Shown here: positions 6,191-12,894 of the stretch, in pieces
Layout: each line of letters begins with the position of its first letter
Position numbering within the stretch: position 1 is the first letter of the stretch
Assembly: GCA_016182055.1 (NCBI GenBank)
Contig: JACOYD010000028.1
Coordinates: forward strand, 1 to 13,760
DNA from: Candidatus Microgenomates bacterium
GTDB taxonomy: Bacteria; Patescibacteriota; Microgenomatia; Levybacterales; JACOYD01
Direction of reading: 5' to 3'
DNA: 13,760 nucleotides
The notes under the pieces: generated by a model
Told to the model about the DNA's origin: nothing
What the model saw: only the letters and a program-made list of their open reading frames with translations
The model's database searches: none
Translations under genes and position numbers: made by a program

Positions 6191-7179
6191 GTGGTAAGTT
6201 TTATTATTTCCCGGGCCAATTTTTCCGGATCGTGGCGGATGATGCTTCTTTTGAGCGTATCTGCCTTTTCTTTTTCTAAGAGAACGTCTTTAATTAAATT
6301 TGCCCGCACCATTACCATTGCCCGTCCATCACCCAAATCATCAACCAACGGATATTCTTCAAAATCACTATACCAGTCAAGCGCTTCCCGGCGGGGTTTT
6401 TTGGTGTTGATAAGCACAGCGTCTAAAACGCCACGGCCTACATATTTTTCCAAATCAGCGATGTGATCGGAAGCTTTATAGTTGGTGGTTTGGCCATATT
6501 TGGTCATCAAGTTTAGGACAAAAATTTTCCTGGCCTTTGATTTTTGAAGGGCTCTTTTAACTCCCCGCACCAGTAAATTGGGGATAATGCTGGTATACAA
6601 ATCTCCCGGGCCGATAATGACAGCGTTGGCATCCAAAATGGCAGAAATGGCGTCGGGGTTGGCAGAAACAGCCGGCTTTAAAAAAGCTGTTTTAATTCTC
6701 GCTCTTCTTTCCCTTTTTTCCAATTCATCAATGTGGGTTTCGCCAATAATCACCTTGCCATCGGTAAGCTCCACGCATAGATCGCTTTTGGAAAAGGTAA
6801 CGGGAACCACCTTTCCCGAAATGCGCAGAATTTTACCTACCTCCGAAATTGCCTTTTTCATGCTGCCGGTGGTTTTAGCTAAAGTTGAGAGAAAAATATT
6901 GCCGAAGTTATGACCTTTAAGTCCTCCCTCTTCGAAGCGATAATTAAACATATCCCGCAGAAGCTTTGACGATTTGGCCAAGGCTACTAAACACTGCCGT
7001 ATATCTCCCGGGGGTAAAACGCCCAACTCGTCTCTCAATTTTCCGCTGGAACCGCCGCTGTCCATCATGGTTACAATGGCAGTTAACTCCACCGGATATT
7101 TCTTCAGTCCGCTTAAAGCCACAAAGGTACCAGTCCCTCCGCCAATAACCACAATTTTTGATTTTTGTCCGCTTTCCAT
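6187..7179 (-). CDS. yvcK: YvcK/GlmR-family UDP-sugar-binding regulator
   Basis: A 330-residue CofD-like Rossmann protein of the YvcK family. In Bacillus subtilis YvcK (GlmR) binds UDP-GlcNAc and stimulates GlmS, directing carbon into peptidoglycan precursors. The family motifs are in order: VIGGGTGT (11-18), DSGGSSGKLR (40-49), PPGDIRQCL (56-64), GHNFGN (89-94), GETHID (146-151), and IIGPGDLYTSIIPNLL (188-203). The last block holds the nucleotide-sugar pocket. Length is normal for the family. It starts 1 nt after the HAD stop with GGTGG upstream and overlaps the hydrolase start by ATGA. Its position inside a mur operon fits a role in matching UDP-GlcNAc supply to wall synthesis. The older label, gluconeogenesis factor, describes a growth phenotype rather than an enzyme. 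CofD activity (F420 synthesis) is unlikely given the context. Confidence 0.91.
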   Translation of the reverse strand: MESGQKSKIVVIGGGTGTFVALSGLKKYPVELTAIVTMMDSGGSSGKLRDELGVLPPGDIRQCLVALAKSSKLLRDMFNYRFEEGGLKGHNFGNIFLSTLAKTTGSMKKAISEVGKILRISGKVVPVTFSKSDLCVELTDGKVIIGETHIDELEKRERRARIKTAFLKPAVSANPDAISAILDANAVIIGPGDLYTSIIPNLLVRGVKRALQKSKARKIFVLNLMTKYGQTTNYKASDHIADLEKYVGRGVLDAVLINTKKPRREALDWYSDFEEYPLVDDLGDGRAMVMVRANLIKDVLLEKEKADTLKRSIIRHDPEKLAREIIKLTT

Positions 7180-7180
7180 A

Positions 7181-7843
7181 TTAATTTTTTTCCACCAGTT
7201 TTACCACTCTTTTCAGATTAAAAACCTGGGCATCCGGCGCAAATCCGGCAATCTCCTTTTGATTTTTGGCAAACCTGCCGCGCCTGACCCAAATTGTAAA
7301 AATATTTTTATCCAGTTTTTTAGCCTGATATAATACGCCAAGAGCATCATCAATCAGATAAAGCCGCCTGTCTTTGTACTTTTGCAAAAGCTTTGGCAAA
7401 GACTGCTCTTTATTTAAGGTAATATGAATATGCTCTTTCTTTAAGAGATGCGCAATTGTAGCAAGTTTTCCCCTTTGAAGCAAGCCGTATCCTCTGGAAA
7501 AAATCCCCAGCCATGCCCCATTTGACAGTTCTTGCAAAACACTTTTTACCTCTTTATAAAATAACTCGTGGGGAAAATTACTTTCAGCAAAAACCGCTTT
7601 TAATACCAGTTGCTCTTCTTTTTGCCGATTTAAGCTTTTCAAAAGCCGTGATATAAATATCTCCGGCTGAAAGTAACCGGTTTGCGCCCGCACTTGTTCA
7701 AAAATAACTTTGCCTATTTTCCTTAAATGTGCCGGATTATAATTTAATAAATCCGCTATTGTCTGGTACAACCTGTATCTAAATCTCCTGACATCAAAAA
7801 GCGTATAATCAATATCAAACAAAACCACCTTATCTTTTTTCAT
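7181..7843 (-). CDS. HAD-superfamily hydrolase
   Basis: A 220-residue haloacid dehalogenase-like phosphatase. Motif I is LFDIDYTLFD with D10 and D12 (nucleophile and acid/base) and T14. Motif II is GIFSRG with S116. A motif III lysine lies at K145 or K151. Motif IV is LYLIDDALG with D165 and D166 as Mg ligands. The cap between motifs I and II is helical, as in C1-cap HADs such as phosphoglycolate phosphatase. It overlaps the nucleotidyltransferase gene by ATGA at 7840-7843 and has GAGG 13 nt before its ATG. The substrate is unknown. Its place between a sugar-1-phosphate nucleotidyltransferase and GlmR suggests a sugar phosphate or a wall-precursor phosphate, but that is positional inference only. 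Confidence 0.86.
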   Translation of the reverse strand: MKKDKVVLFDIDYTLFDVRRFRYRLYQTIADLLNYNPAHLRKIGKVIFEQVRAQTGYFQPEIFISRLLKSLNRQKEEQLVLKAVFAESNFPHELFYKEVKSVLQELSNGAWLGIFSRGYGLLQRGKLATIAHLLKKEHIHITLNKEQSLPKLLQKYKDRRLYLIDDALGVLYQAKKLDKNIFTIWVRRGRFAKNQKEIAGFAPDAQVFNLKRVVKLVEKN

Positions 7844-9087
7844 TTTTTTATCACTACCTCTTGAAATTTGGTGTAATAATGACTATTTTCCGGCACGTTT
7901 TGTAAAACCGTAGTTGCAGGCCCGATTACCGCATTGCTGCCAATAATCACTCCGGGCATGGTAGATGACTTAAGTCCCACTTTTACTCCATCCCCCATCA
8001 TCACACCCAAAAATTTACCCATGCTGTCAACTGTTTCTCCTTTTACCACTACTTTGACAGTCTTTCTGTCTATCCGCACATTGGCGGTGGAAAACTGGGT
8101 GCCGATCTTGCAGTTTTGGCCGATTATCGAATCGCCGATAAAACCGCCGTGGGTGGTTGCCCCCTGCATAATCAGACTGTTTTTTACTTCCATGTAGGAG
8201 CCAACTGTTGCGTTTTCTTCTATATCCACCCCGCCCCGCAACAGAGCGTTATTCCCAACTGTCACATTATCTCCAATATAGCATGGTCCCTTGATTCTGG
8301 CTCCTTCCATAATTTTGACATTGTTTCCTATAAAAACAGGGCCGATAATTTCTGCACTTTTGGCAATTTTGACATTTTTTCCCCGGGGATCTTGCATCTG
8401 CTTAATTAAAATATTTTTAACCGTCAGCAAATCCCAGGGGTATTTTAAGGTGGCAATCTCTTCTTTTGTTTTAACTGCCGCCACTTTAGTTGTTTTAGCA
8501 AAGTGATTTAGCGCCTCCTCAAAACTATACTGGTGGGTTTTTGTTTGGTCTAAGACCGGCAAAAAATTAAGCGGCAATAGATAAATACTTGCCAAACAAA
8601 ACTTTGACGGCTCCTGGCCCTTTTTTGGTTTTTCCACCACTCCCGCCACCTGCCCATCCTCCAAATTAACAACTCCATAATCCCAGGTATTTGCTCTTTG
8701 ATTAACTAATAGCACTGCATCAGCGTTTTTTCTACCGGCTAATAATTCAGTAACTAAGATATGGCTGTTGACATGATTTCCGCCCAAAAGGATAAACTTT
8801 CCCGCAATTTTGTTTTTAGCCAAAAGCAGGGCGTCCCCCATACCGGTTGGCTCTTTTTGCCATACATAGTTAATATTTACTCCCCTCTTTTTACCATTAC
8901 CAAAATAATTTTCAACCGTCCTATTATCCTGAACCACAATAATGATATCTTTGATACCTGCGCTTTTTAGTCCATCAATAGTGTGAGCCAAAATCGGCTG
9001 TCCTAAAAGATAAACCATTGACTTGTGCACTCCGTTAAATGGATAAAAACGATTAGATTTTCCTGCTGCTAAAATTATCGCCTGCAT
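7840..9087 (-). CDS. Sugar-1-phosphate nucleotidylyltransferase with beta-helix domain (GlmU-like)
   Basis: A 415-residue two-domain protein. Residues 1-230 form the nucleotidyltransferase domain, with IILAAGKSNRF (4-14), HKSM (21-24), the TGMGDALLLAK segment (81-91), VVEKP (150-154) and PWDLL (217-221). Residues 237-400 form a left-handed beta helix of hexapeptide repeats (IIGPVFIG, YIGDNVTVG, VIIGSNAVIGP). The segment GSYMEVKNS to THGGFIGDSIIG (296-323), then TANVRIDRKTVKV, resembles archaeal bifunctional enzymes of the Sulfolobus ST0452 type, which acetylate GlcN-1-P and make UDP-GlcNAc. His313 aligns with the acetyltransferase His. Where the family has GD with the Mg-binding Asp, this protein has GGNH (102-105), so Asp appears as Asn104. 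Given murA directly downstream, UDP-GlcNAc synthesis is the best guess, but glucose or mannose nucleotides are not excluded. Confidence 0.83.
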   Translation of the reverse strand: MQAIILAAGKSNRFYPFNGVHKSMVYLLGQPILAHTIDGLKSAGIKDIIIVVQDNRTVENYFGNGKKRGVNINYVWQKEPTGMGDALLLAKNKIAGKFILLGGNHVNSHILVTELLAGRKNADAVLLVNQRANTWDYGVVNLEDGQVAGVVEKPKKGQEPSKFCLASIYLLPLNFLPVLDQTKTHQYSFEEALNHFAKTTKVAAVKTKEEIATLKYPWDLLTVKNILIKQMQDPRGKNVKIAKSAEIIGPVFIGNNVKIMEGARIKGPCYIGDNVTVGNNALLRGGVDIEENATVGSYMEVKNSLIMQGATTHGGFIGDSIIGQNCKIGTQFSTANVRIDRKTVKVVVKGETVDSMGKFLGVMMGDGVKVGLKSSTMPGVIIGSNAVIGPATTVLQNVPENSHYYTKFQEVVIKK

Positions 9088-9091
9088 ATTT

Positions 9092-10417
9092 TTATGATAA
9101 AACTCTTTTTATATCTGCTCCAAGACTGCTTAATCTTTCTTCAAATGCCTCATACCCGCGGTCCAAATGTTCAACGCCAAATATCACGCTTTCTCCTCTG
9201 GCAGCTAAAGCCGCCAATACCAGCGTCGCTCCGGCTCTTAGATCGGAAATGTTCAAAATCGCATTATGCAGTTTGGCAGGACCGGTAACTTTGGCGCCGT
9301 GGAAATAGCCATCTTTGTCATCGGAAATGTTAAAATTATAAAAATTTTTTGGAAAGTTTTCTTCTGGGTTAAAAAGCTCAATATGGGCGCCCATTTTCCT
9401 TAATTCTTCCACATAGCCAAATCTATTTTCATAAACCGTTTCATGAATTATAGAAGTACCTTTAGCCTGTGTCATCAGTACCGCCCACGGCCCCTGCCAG
9501 TCGGTCATAAAGCCCGGATGTGGCGAAGTTTGTACATTGGTGGCTGTTAATGATGATTCTAACCAAAATCGCAGACCGCCATTTGATAATTCTCTCCATT
9601 TACCTCCGGCTTTTTTAAAAGTATCCAAAAAAGCCATAATATCCTGCTTTTTGGCATTTTTAACAATTATATCGCCGCCGCAAATTGCCGCCGCCGCGGC
9701 AAAAGTGACCACCTCGTTTCTATCAGGAGATACTGTAAATTGCGTCCCATGAAGTTTACCAACTCCATAAACTGTAATTGTCCTGTCTTGGCGGGTAATT
9801 TTGCCTCCCATGGAATTGAGAAAGGCAATTAGCTCATCTACTTCCGGTTCCTGGGCGGCGTTTTCAATAACAGTTTTTCCCCGGGCTAAAACCGCCGCCA
9901 TTAACAATGTTTCTGTGCCGGTATGGGTGTTTTTCGCAAATTTATAATTTGTTCCGACAAGTCCTTTGGTCTGAGCATGAAAATAGCCGTCCTGGGAAAC
10001 ATAACGAATAGAAGCTCCCATTTTTGTCAGCCCGTCAATTGTTCTGTCCACCGGTCTGGCGCCTATTCGACAGCCTCCGGGATTGGGTATTAGCACTTTG
10101 CCCAGGCGGGCAAGAAGCGGGGCGATAAAAATGCTGGAAGCCCGAATTCTAGCGCCGGCATCAAGCGGTATTTCATAATCGGACAACTGTTTTGCCTGTA
10201 TAGTAAGTGCATGATCAGCAAATGATACTGATACCCCTAAATCTTTAATAATCTCCAGCAGAATAAAGAGGTCGGAAATGCGAGGCACATTGTTAATAAT
10301 TACTTCCTCGTCTGTCAGAAGAGAAGCCACGATAAGTTTAAGGGCCACATTTTTTGCCCCCGACACAGACACTTCTCCTTTGAGTTTTCTGCCGCCATTA
10401 ATAATTAAGCTTTGCAT
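9092..10417 (-). CDS. murA: UDP-N-acetylglucosamine 1-carboxyvinyltransferase
   Basis: MurA transfers enolpyruvate from PEP to UDP-GlcNAc, the first committed step of peptidoglycan synthesis in the cytoplasm. The 441-residue length is slightly above the usual 417-430. The substrate-binding K22-N23 lie in SGAKNVALKL. The loop cysteine is present as C116 in NPGGCRIGARPVD (112-124), so the protein is of the Cys type and predicted fosfomycin-sensitive, not the Asp type. FMTDWQGPWAVL carries the catalytic Asp region, ETVYENRFGYVEEL the UDP-sugar region, and DLRAGATLVLAAL the conserved PEP-binding Arg. Four nucleotides separate it from murB upstream and four from the nucleotidyltransferase gene. 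There is little Shine-Dalgarno signal, as for its neighbours. Confidence 0.96.
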   Translation of the reverse strand: MQSLIINGGRKLKGEVSVSGAKNVALKLIVASLLTDEEVIINNVPRISDLFILLEIIKDLGVSVSFADHALTIQAKQLSDYEIPLDAGARIRASSIFIAPLLARLGKVLIPNPGGCRIGARPVDRTIDGLTKMGASIRYVSQDGYFHAQTKGLVGTNYKFAKNTHTGTETLLMAAVLARGKTVIENAAQEPEVDELIAFLNSMGGKITRQDRTITVYGVGKLHGTQFTVSPDRNEVVTFAAAAAICGGDIIVKNAKKQDIMAFLDTFKKAGGKWRELSNGGLRFWLESSLTATNVQTSPHPGFMTDWQGPWAVLMTQAKGTSIIHETVYENRFGYVEELRKMGAHIELFNPEENFPKNFYNFNISDDKDGYFHGAKVTGPAKLHNAILNISDLRAGATLVLAALAARGESVIFGVEHLDRGYEAFEERLSSLGADIKRVLS

Positions 10418-10421
10418 AATA

Positions 10422-11402
10422 TTAAAACCCGACCGTTTTGACCTCTAAATGCAGTGGCGCCCTAAACTTTTTGTTTACCTCGCTTTTAATAAGCTCAACC
10501 AGCGTCAGTACATCCTGGGCTCGGGCCTGCCCCATATTAAGAATAAAATTGGCATGCATAGTAGAAATCATAGCATCACCAATTCGCTTGCCTTTAAGCC
10601 CTGCTTTATCAATCAGATAGCCGGCAGAGGTAATCCGCTGTGGCGTTGGTATGGCCATGGCATCAACAATTGAGATATTGCGAAAGGTGCATCCGGCAGA
10701 AGCTCCTTTGGGCTGGGTGCTGTCTCTATATTTGAGGGCTTCCGTACCTCTTTCCCAAAGCAGTTTCTTATCTTCTTTGTCAAGCCTAAAAACGGCAGAG
10801 AGTAAAATCTCGCCTGTTTCCTGCAAAATACTTTTATCATAAGCAAAATGAAAATAACTATTGTCAACTTCGTGAATAGTGCCGTCTTTGGCCAGAAGTT
10901 TAGCCCGATATAAACTGTCGCCAACATAAGCATCTTTTTTGGGAAAGTTGGAGTTCATATAGACCGCTCCTCCTACAGTCCCCGGCAGTCCCAACTGATA
11001 CTCAAGGCCACTCAAACCCTGATCAATGGTAAAGCGAACCAGCTGATTCATAATCACGCCGGACTCCGCATAGACCAAGGCCCGGTCAACATTCAGCTGA
11101 CGGTTTTTTATCTTTCCCGTCATGCTGGCCATTTCAAATCTTCGGCAGTTATTTTTAATCACCAGGCCCCTGATGCCGGAATCTGCCACAATCACATTGG
11201 AGCCTCCGCCAAAAATAAAAACAGATAGATTCAGCTTTTTGGCCGCCGCAACGGCCTTAACCAAATCATCAATAGTTGCCACGTCAAGATAGTATTGGGC
11301 GGGACCGCCGATCTTAAAGGTAGTATGAGCACTCATCGGCTCATCCACCCGCATTCGATGTTTCCCCAATATCTTCTCTAGTTCTTGTAATTTTTTATCC
11401 AT
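10422..11402 (-). CDS. murB: UDP-N-acetylenolpyruvoylglucosamine reductase
   Basis: MurB reduces UDP-GlcNAc-enolpyruvate to UDP-MurNAc with FAD and NADPH, the step after MurA. At 326 residues it is near the usual length of the shorter (type II) enzymes. It has the FAD-binding IFGGGSN (63-69), GLEYQLGLPGTVGGAVYMN (132-150), KYRDSTQPKGASAGCTFRN (224-242), HANFILNMG (283-291) and the C-terminal Glu in LHLEV (E320). The proton donor, a Ser in Escherichia coli, aligns with Cys238, a variant also known in other bacteria. The usual FGYRxS segment reads FAYDKS (186-191). The ATG at 11402 lies 3 nt after the murC stop, in a repeat-rich junction. It acts together with murA just downstream. Confidence 0.95.
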   Translation of the reverse strand: MDKKLQELEKILGKHRMRVDEPMSAHTTFKIGGPAQYYLDVATIDDLVKAVAAAKKLNLSVFIFGGGSNVIVADSGIRGLVIKNNCRRFEMASMTGKIKNRQLNVDRALVYAESGVIMNQLVRFTIDQGLSGLEYQLGLPGTVGGAVYMNSNFPKKDAYVGDSLYRAKLLAKDGTIHEVDNSYFHFAYDKSILQETGEILLSAVFRLDKEDKKLLWERGTEALKYRDSTQPKGASAGCTFRNISIVDAMAIPTPQRITSAGYLIDKAGLKGKRIGDAMISTMHANFILNMGQARAQDVLTLVELIKSEVNKKFRAPLHLEVKTVGF

Positions 11403-11405
11403 AAA

Positions 11406-12824
11406 CTAAACGCTAGACGCTAACAAACTAGACGCTATTTTATACACGTCTCCCGCTCCCATGGTTATCACAATATTGCCCTCGCCCATGCTTTGCCGGT
11501 TGATATATTCTACTACATCCTCCTTTTGCGGCACAAACACGGCTCTGGTGCCAATTTTTTGCATGTAGTCAACCAGCATTTTTGAGCTGATTGTGAGGTC
11601 TGGTTCCTCACGAAGAGATGGATAAATGTCAATCATAATCACCTCGCTGGCGCTATAAAAGGCATGGACAAACTCGTCAAAAAGGGCGCGGGTTCTGGAA
11701 TATGTATGGGGCTGGAAAATAACAGTGATGCGGGCTTTGGGAAACCACTGTTTAACCGATAAAAGCGTTTCGGCAATTTCTTTGGGATGATGGGCATAAT
11801 CATCATAAATTTGTGCTCCGCTTTTTAATCTGCCAATTAGCTCAAATCGTCTCTTGGCGCCTGCAAAAACAGGCAAATTTGTACGAATGGTTTCAATCGG
11901 CAGACCTATTTCCAAAGCGGCGGCAACTACTGCTGAGGCATTTTGCACATTGTGGGCTCCGGGAATGCCTATGCTAAACTGCCCCAGATTTATATCGCGG
12001 TGATTTAGAAAAAAGGTGGTCTTTTGCCAGATATGACCAATGTTGCTTACTCGAAAGTCGTTGTTGGCGAAAGTCCCAAAAGTAATAACCTTACACTCAA
12101 GGAGAGGCAAAATTTTTTGTATTTGACCATCGTCTCCATTAACAATGGCAACTTGCGATCGTCCCTGCCGCTGTAAAAATTGCCGGATGCTATTTCGCAC
12201 CGCGTCAATATCGGCAAACATATCGGGATGATCAAAATCAATATTGGTGACAATGGCAATTTCGGGTTTTTGATAAAGAAACTTGGGCGTTTTGTCAAAA
12301 GCCGGTTCATTGGCATACTCGTCTGCTTCGGCAATAAAATACTTGCCTTTCCCTTGGTGCCCGGCCGCCCCCAAAGGTTTGATGGTACCACTGCCGACAA
12401 GGTAGGAGGGATCAAGTCCGGATTTAACCAGTAAGGTGGCTAACATACCCGCGGTGGTAGTTTTACCATGACAACCGGTTACCGAAATACCAAAATGACC
12501 CTCCATAAATTTGCCCACTGCCTCTCCCTGCATCCAAATAGTAATACCCCGCTTTTTGGCTTCCAAAACTTGCGGATTAGTCATCCCTCCGTGAGCGCCT
12601 GTAGCGATCACCAGGTCTAACTTGGCGGGTAAATCTTGGGGATCAAATCCCACCGTCGGGGAAATACCGGCCTCTTTCAAAGGCAAGTCTGTAATAAACT
12701 CATCGGCAATATCACTTCCCGTGACAGAAATTCCTGCTTCTTTGGCATAAATGGCCAACGGCGCCATCCCAACACCTTTAATACCGACGAAATGGATATT
12801 CTTAATATTGTTAAATTGTTTCAT
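11406..12824 (-). CDS. murC: UDP-N-acetylmuramate-L-alanine ligase
   Basis: MurC adds the first stem residue, normally L-Ala, to UDP-MurNAc with ATP. From the preferred ATG (12824) it has 472 residues. HFVGIKGVGM (11-20) and VTGSD (34-38) mark the N-terminal UDP-binding domain. The P-loop is GCHGKTTT (117-124). EADEY is at 166-170 and NIDFDHPDMF at 194-203, and the C-terminal domain has YDDYAHHPKEI. A longer frame begins at TTG 12893, but its first 23 codons come from an octamer tandem repeat and the GCGAGC direct repeat, and the conserved family N-terminus starts only after the ATG at 12824. A second ATG at 12848 would add eight residues. No clear Shine-Dalgarno precedes either. The last residues (ASSLLASSV) are encoded by a short repeat (11413-11436). 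Confidence 0.95.
   Translation of the reverse strand: MKQFNNIKNIHFVGIKGVGMAPLAIYAKEAGISVTGSDIADEFITDLPLKEAGISPTVGFDPQDLPAKLDLVIATGAHGGMTNPQVLEAKKRGITIWMQGEAVGKFMEGHFGISVTGCHGKTTTAGMLATLLVKSGLDPSYLVGSGTIKPLGAAGHQGKGKYFIAEADEYANEPAFDKTPKFLYQKPEIAIVTNIDFDHPDMFADIDAVRNSIRQFLQRQGRSQVAIVNGDDGQIQKILPLLECKVITFGTFANNDFRVSNIGHIWQKTTFFLNHRDINLGQFSIGIPGAHNVQNASAVVAAALEIGLPIETIRTNLPVFAGAKRRFELIGRLKSGAQIYDDYAHHPKEIAETLLSVKQWFPKARITVIFQPHTYSRTRALFDEFVHAFYSASEVIMIDIYPSLREEPDLTISSKMLVDYMQKIGTRAVFVPQKEDVVEYINRQSMGEGNIVITMGAGDVYKIASSLLASSV
11413..11436. repeat. Direct repeat at the 3' end of murC
   Basis: The 9-mer ctagacgct occurs at 11413-11421 and 11428-11436, inside a longer run rich in aaacgct/aaacta words that spans the murC stop. 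It encodes the last few residues of MurC beyond the usual GAGDxYKI end. Confidence 0.6.
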
Positions 12825-12828
12825 TGTT

Positions 12829-12894
12829 GCTCGCTTACGCTCGCCCATTGTTACCAAATTATTAAACAATTTAGCAATGTAACAATGTAGCAAT
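12829..12894. repeat. Octamer tandem repeat and GCTCGC direct repeat at the murE/murC junction
   Basis: Four adjacent octamers (taaacaat, ttagcaat, gtaacaat, gtagcaat) fill 12863-12894 and run into the murE stop codon. The segment 12846-12854 is an inverted copy of 12879-12887 (9 bp), giving a possible hairpin of about 42 nt with an inner stem at 12856-12860 and 12868-12872. A gctcgc direct repeat lies at 12829-12834 and 12839-12844. The block occupies the whole 69-nt spacer before the murC ATG and has no coding signal of its own, although it happens to be open in the murC frame. Confidence 0.6.

Noticed and set aside
12825..12893. murC starting at TTG 12893
   Set aside because: The extra 23 residues are encoded by tandem repeats and precede the conserved family N-terminus.
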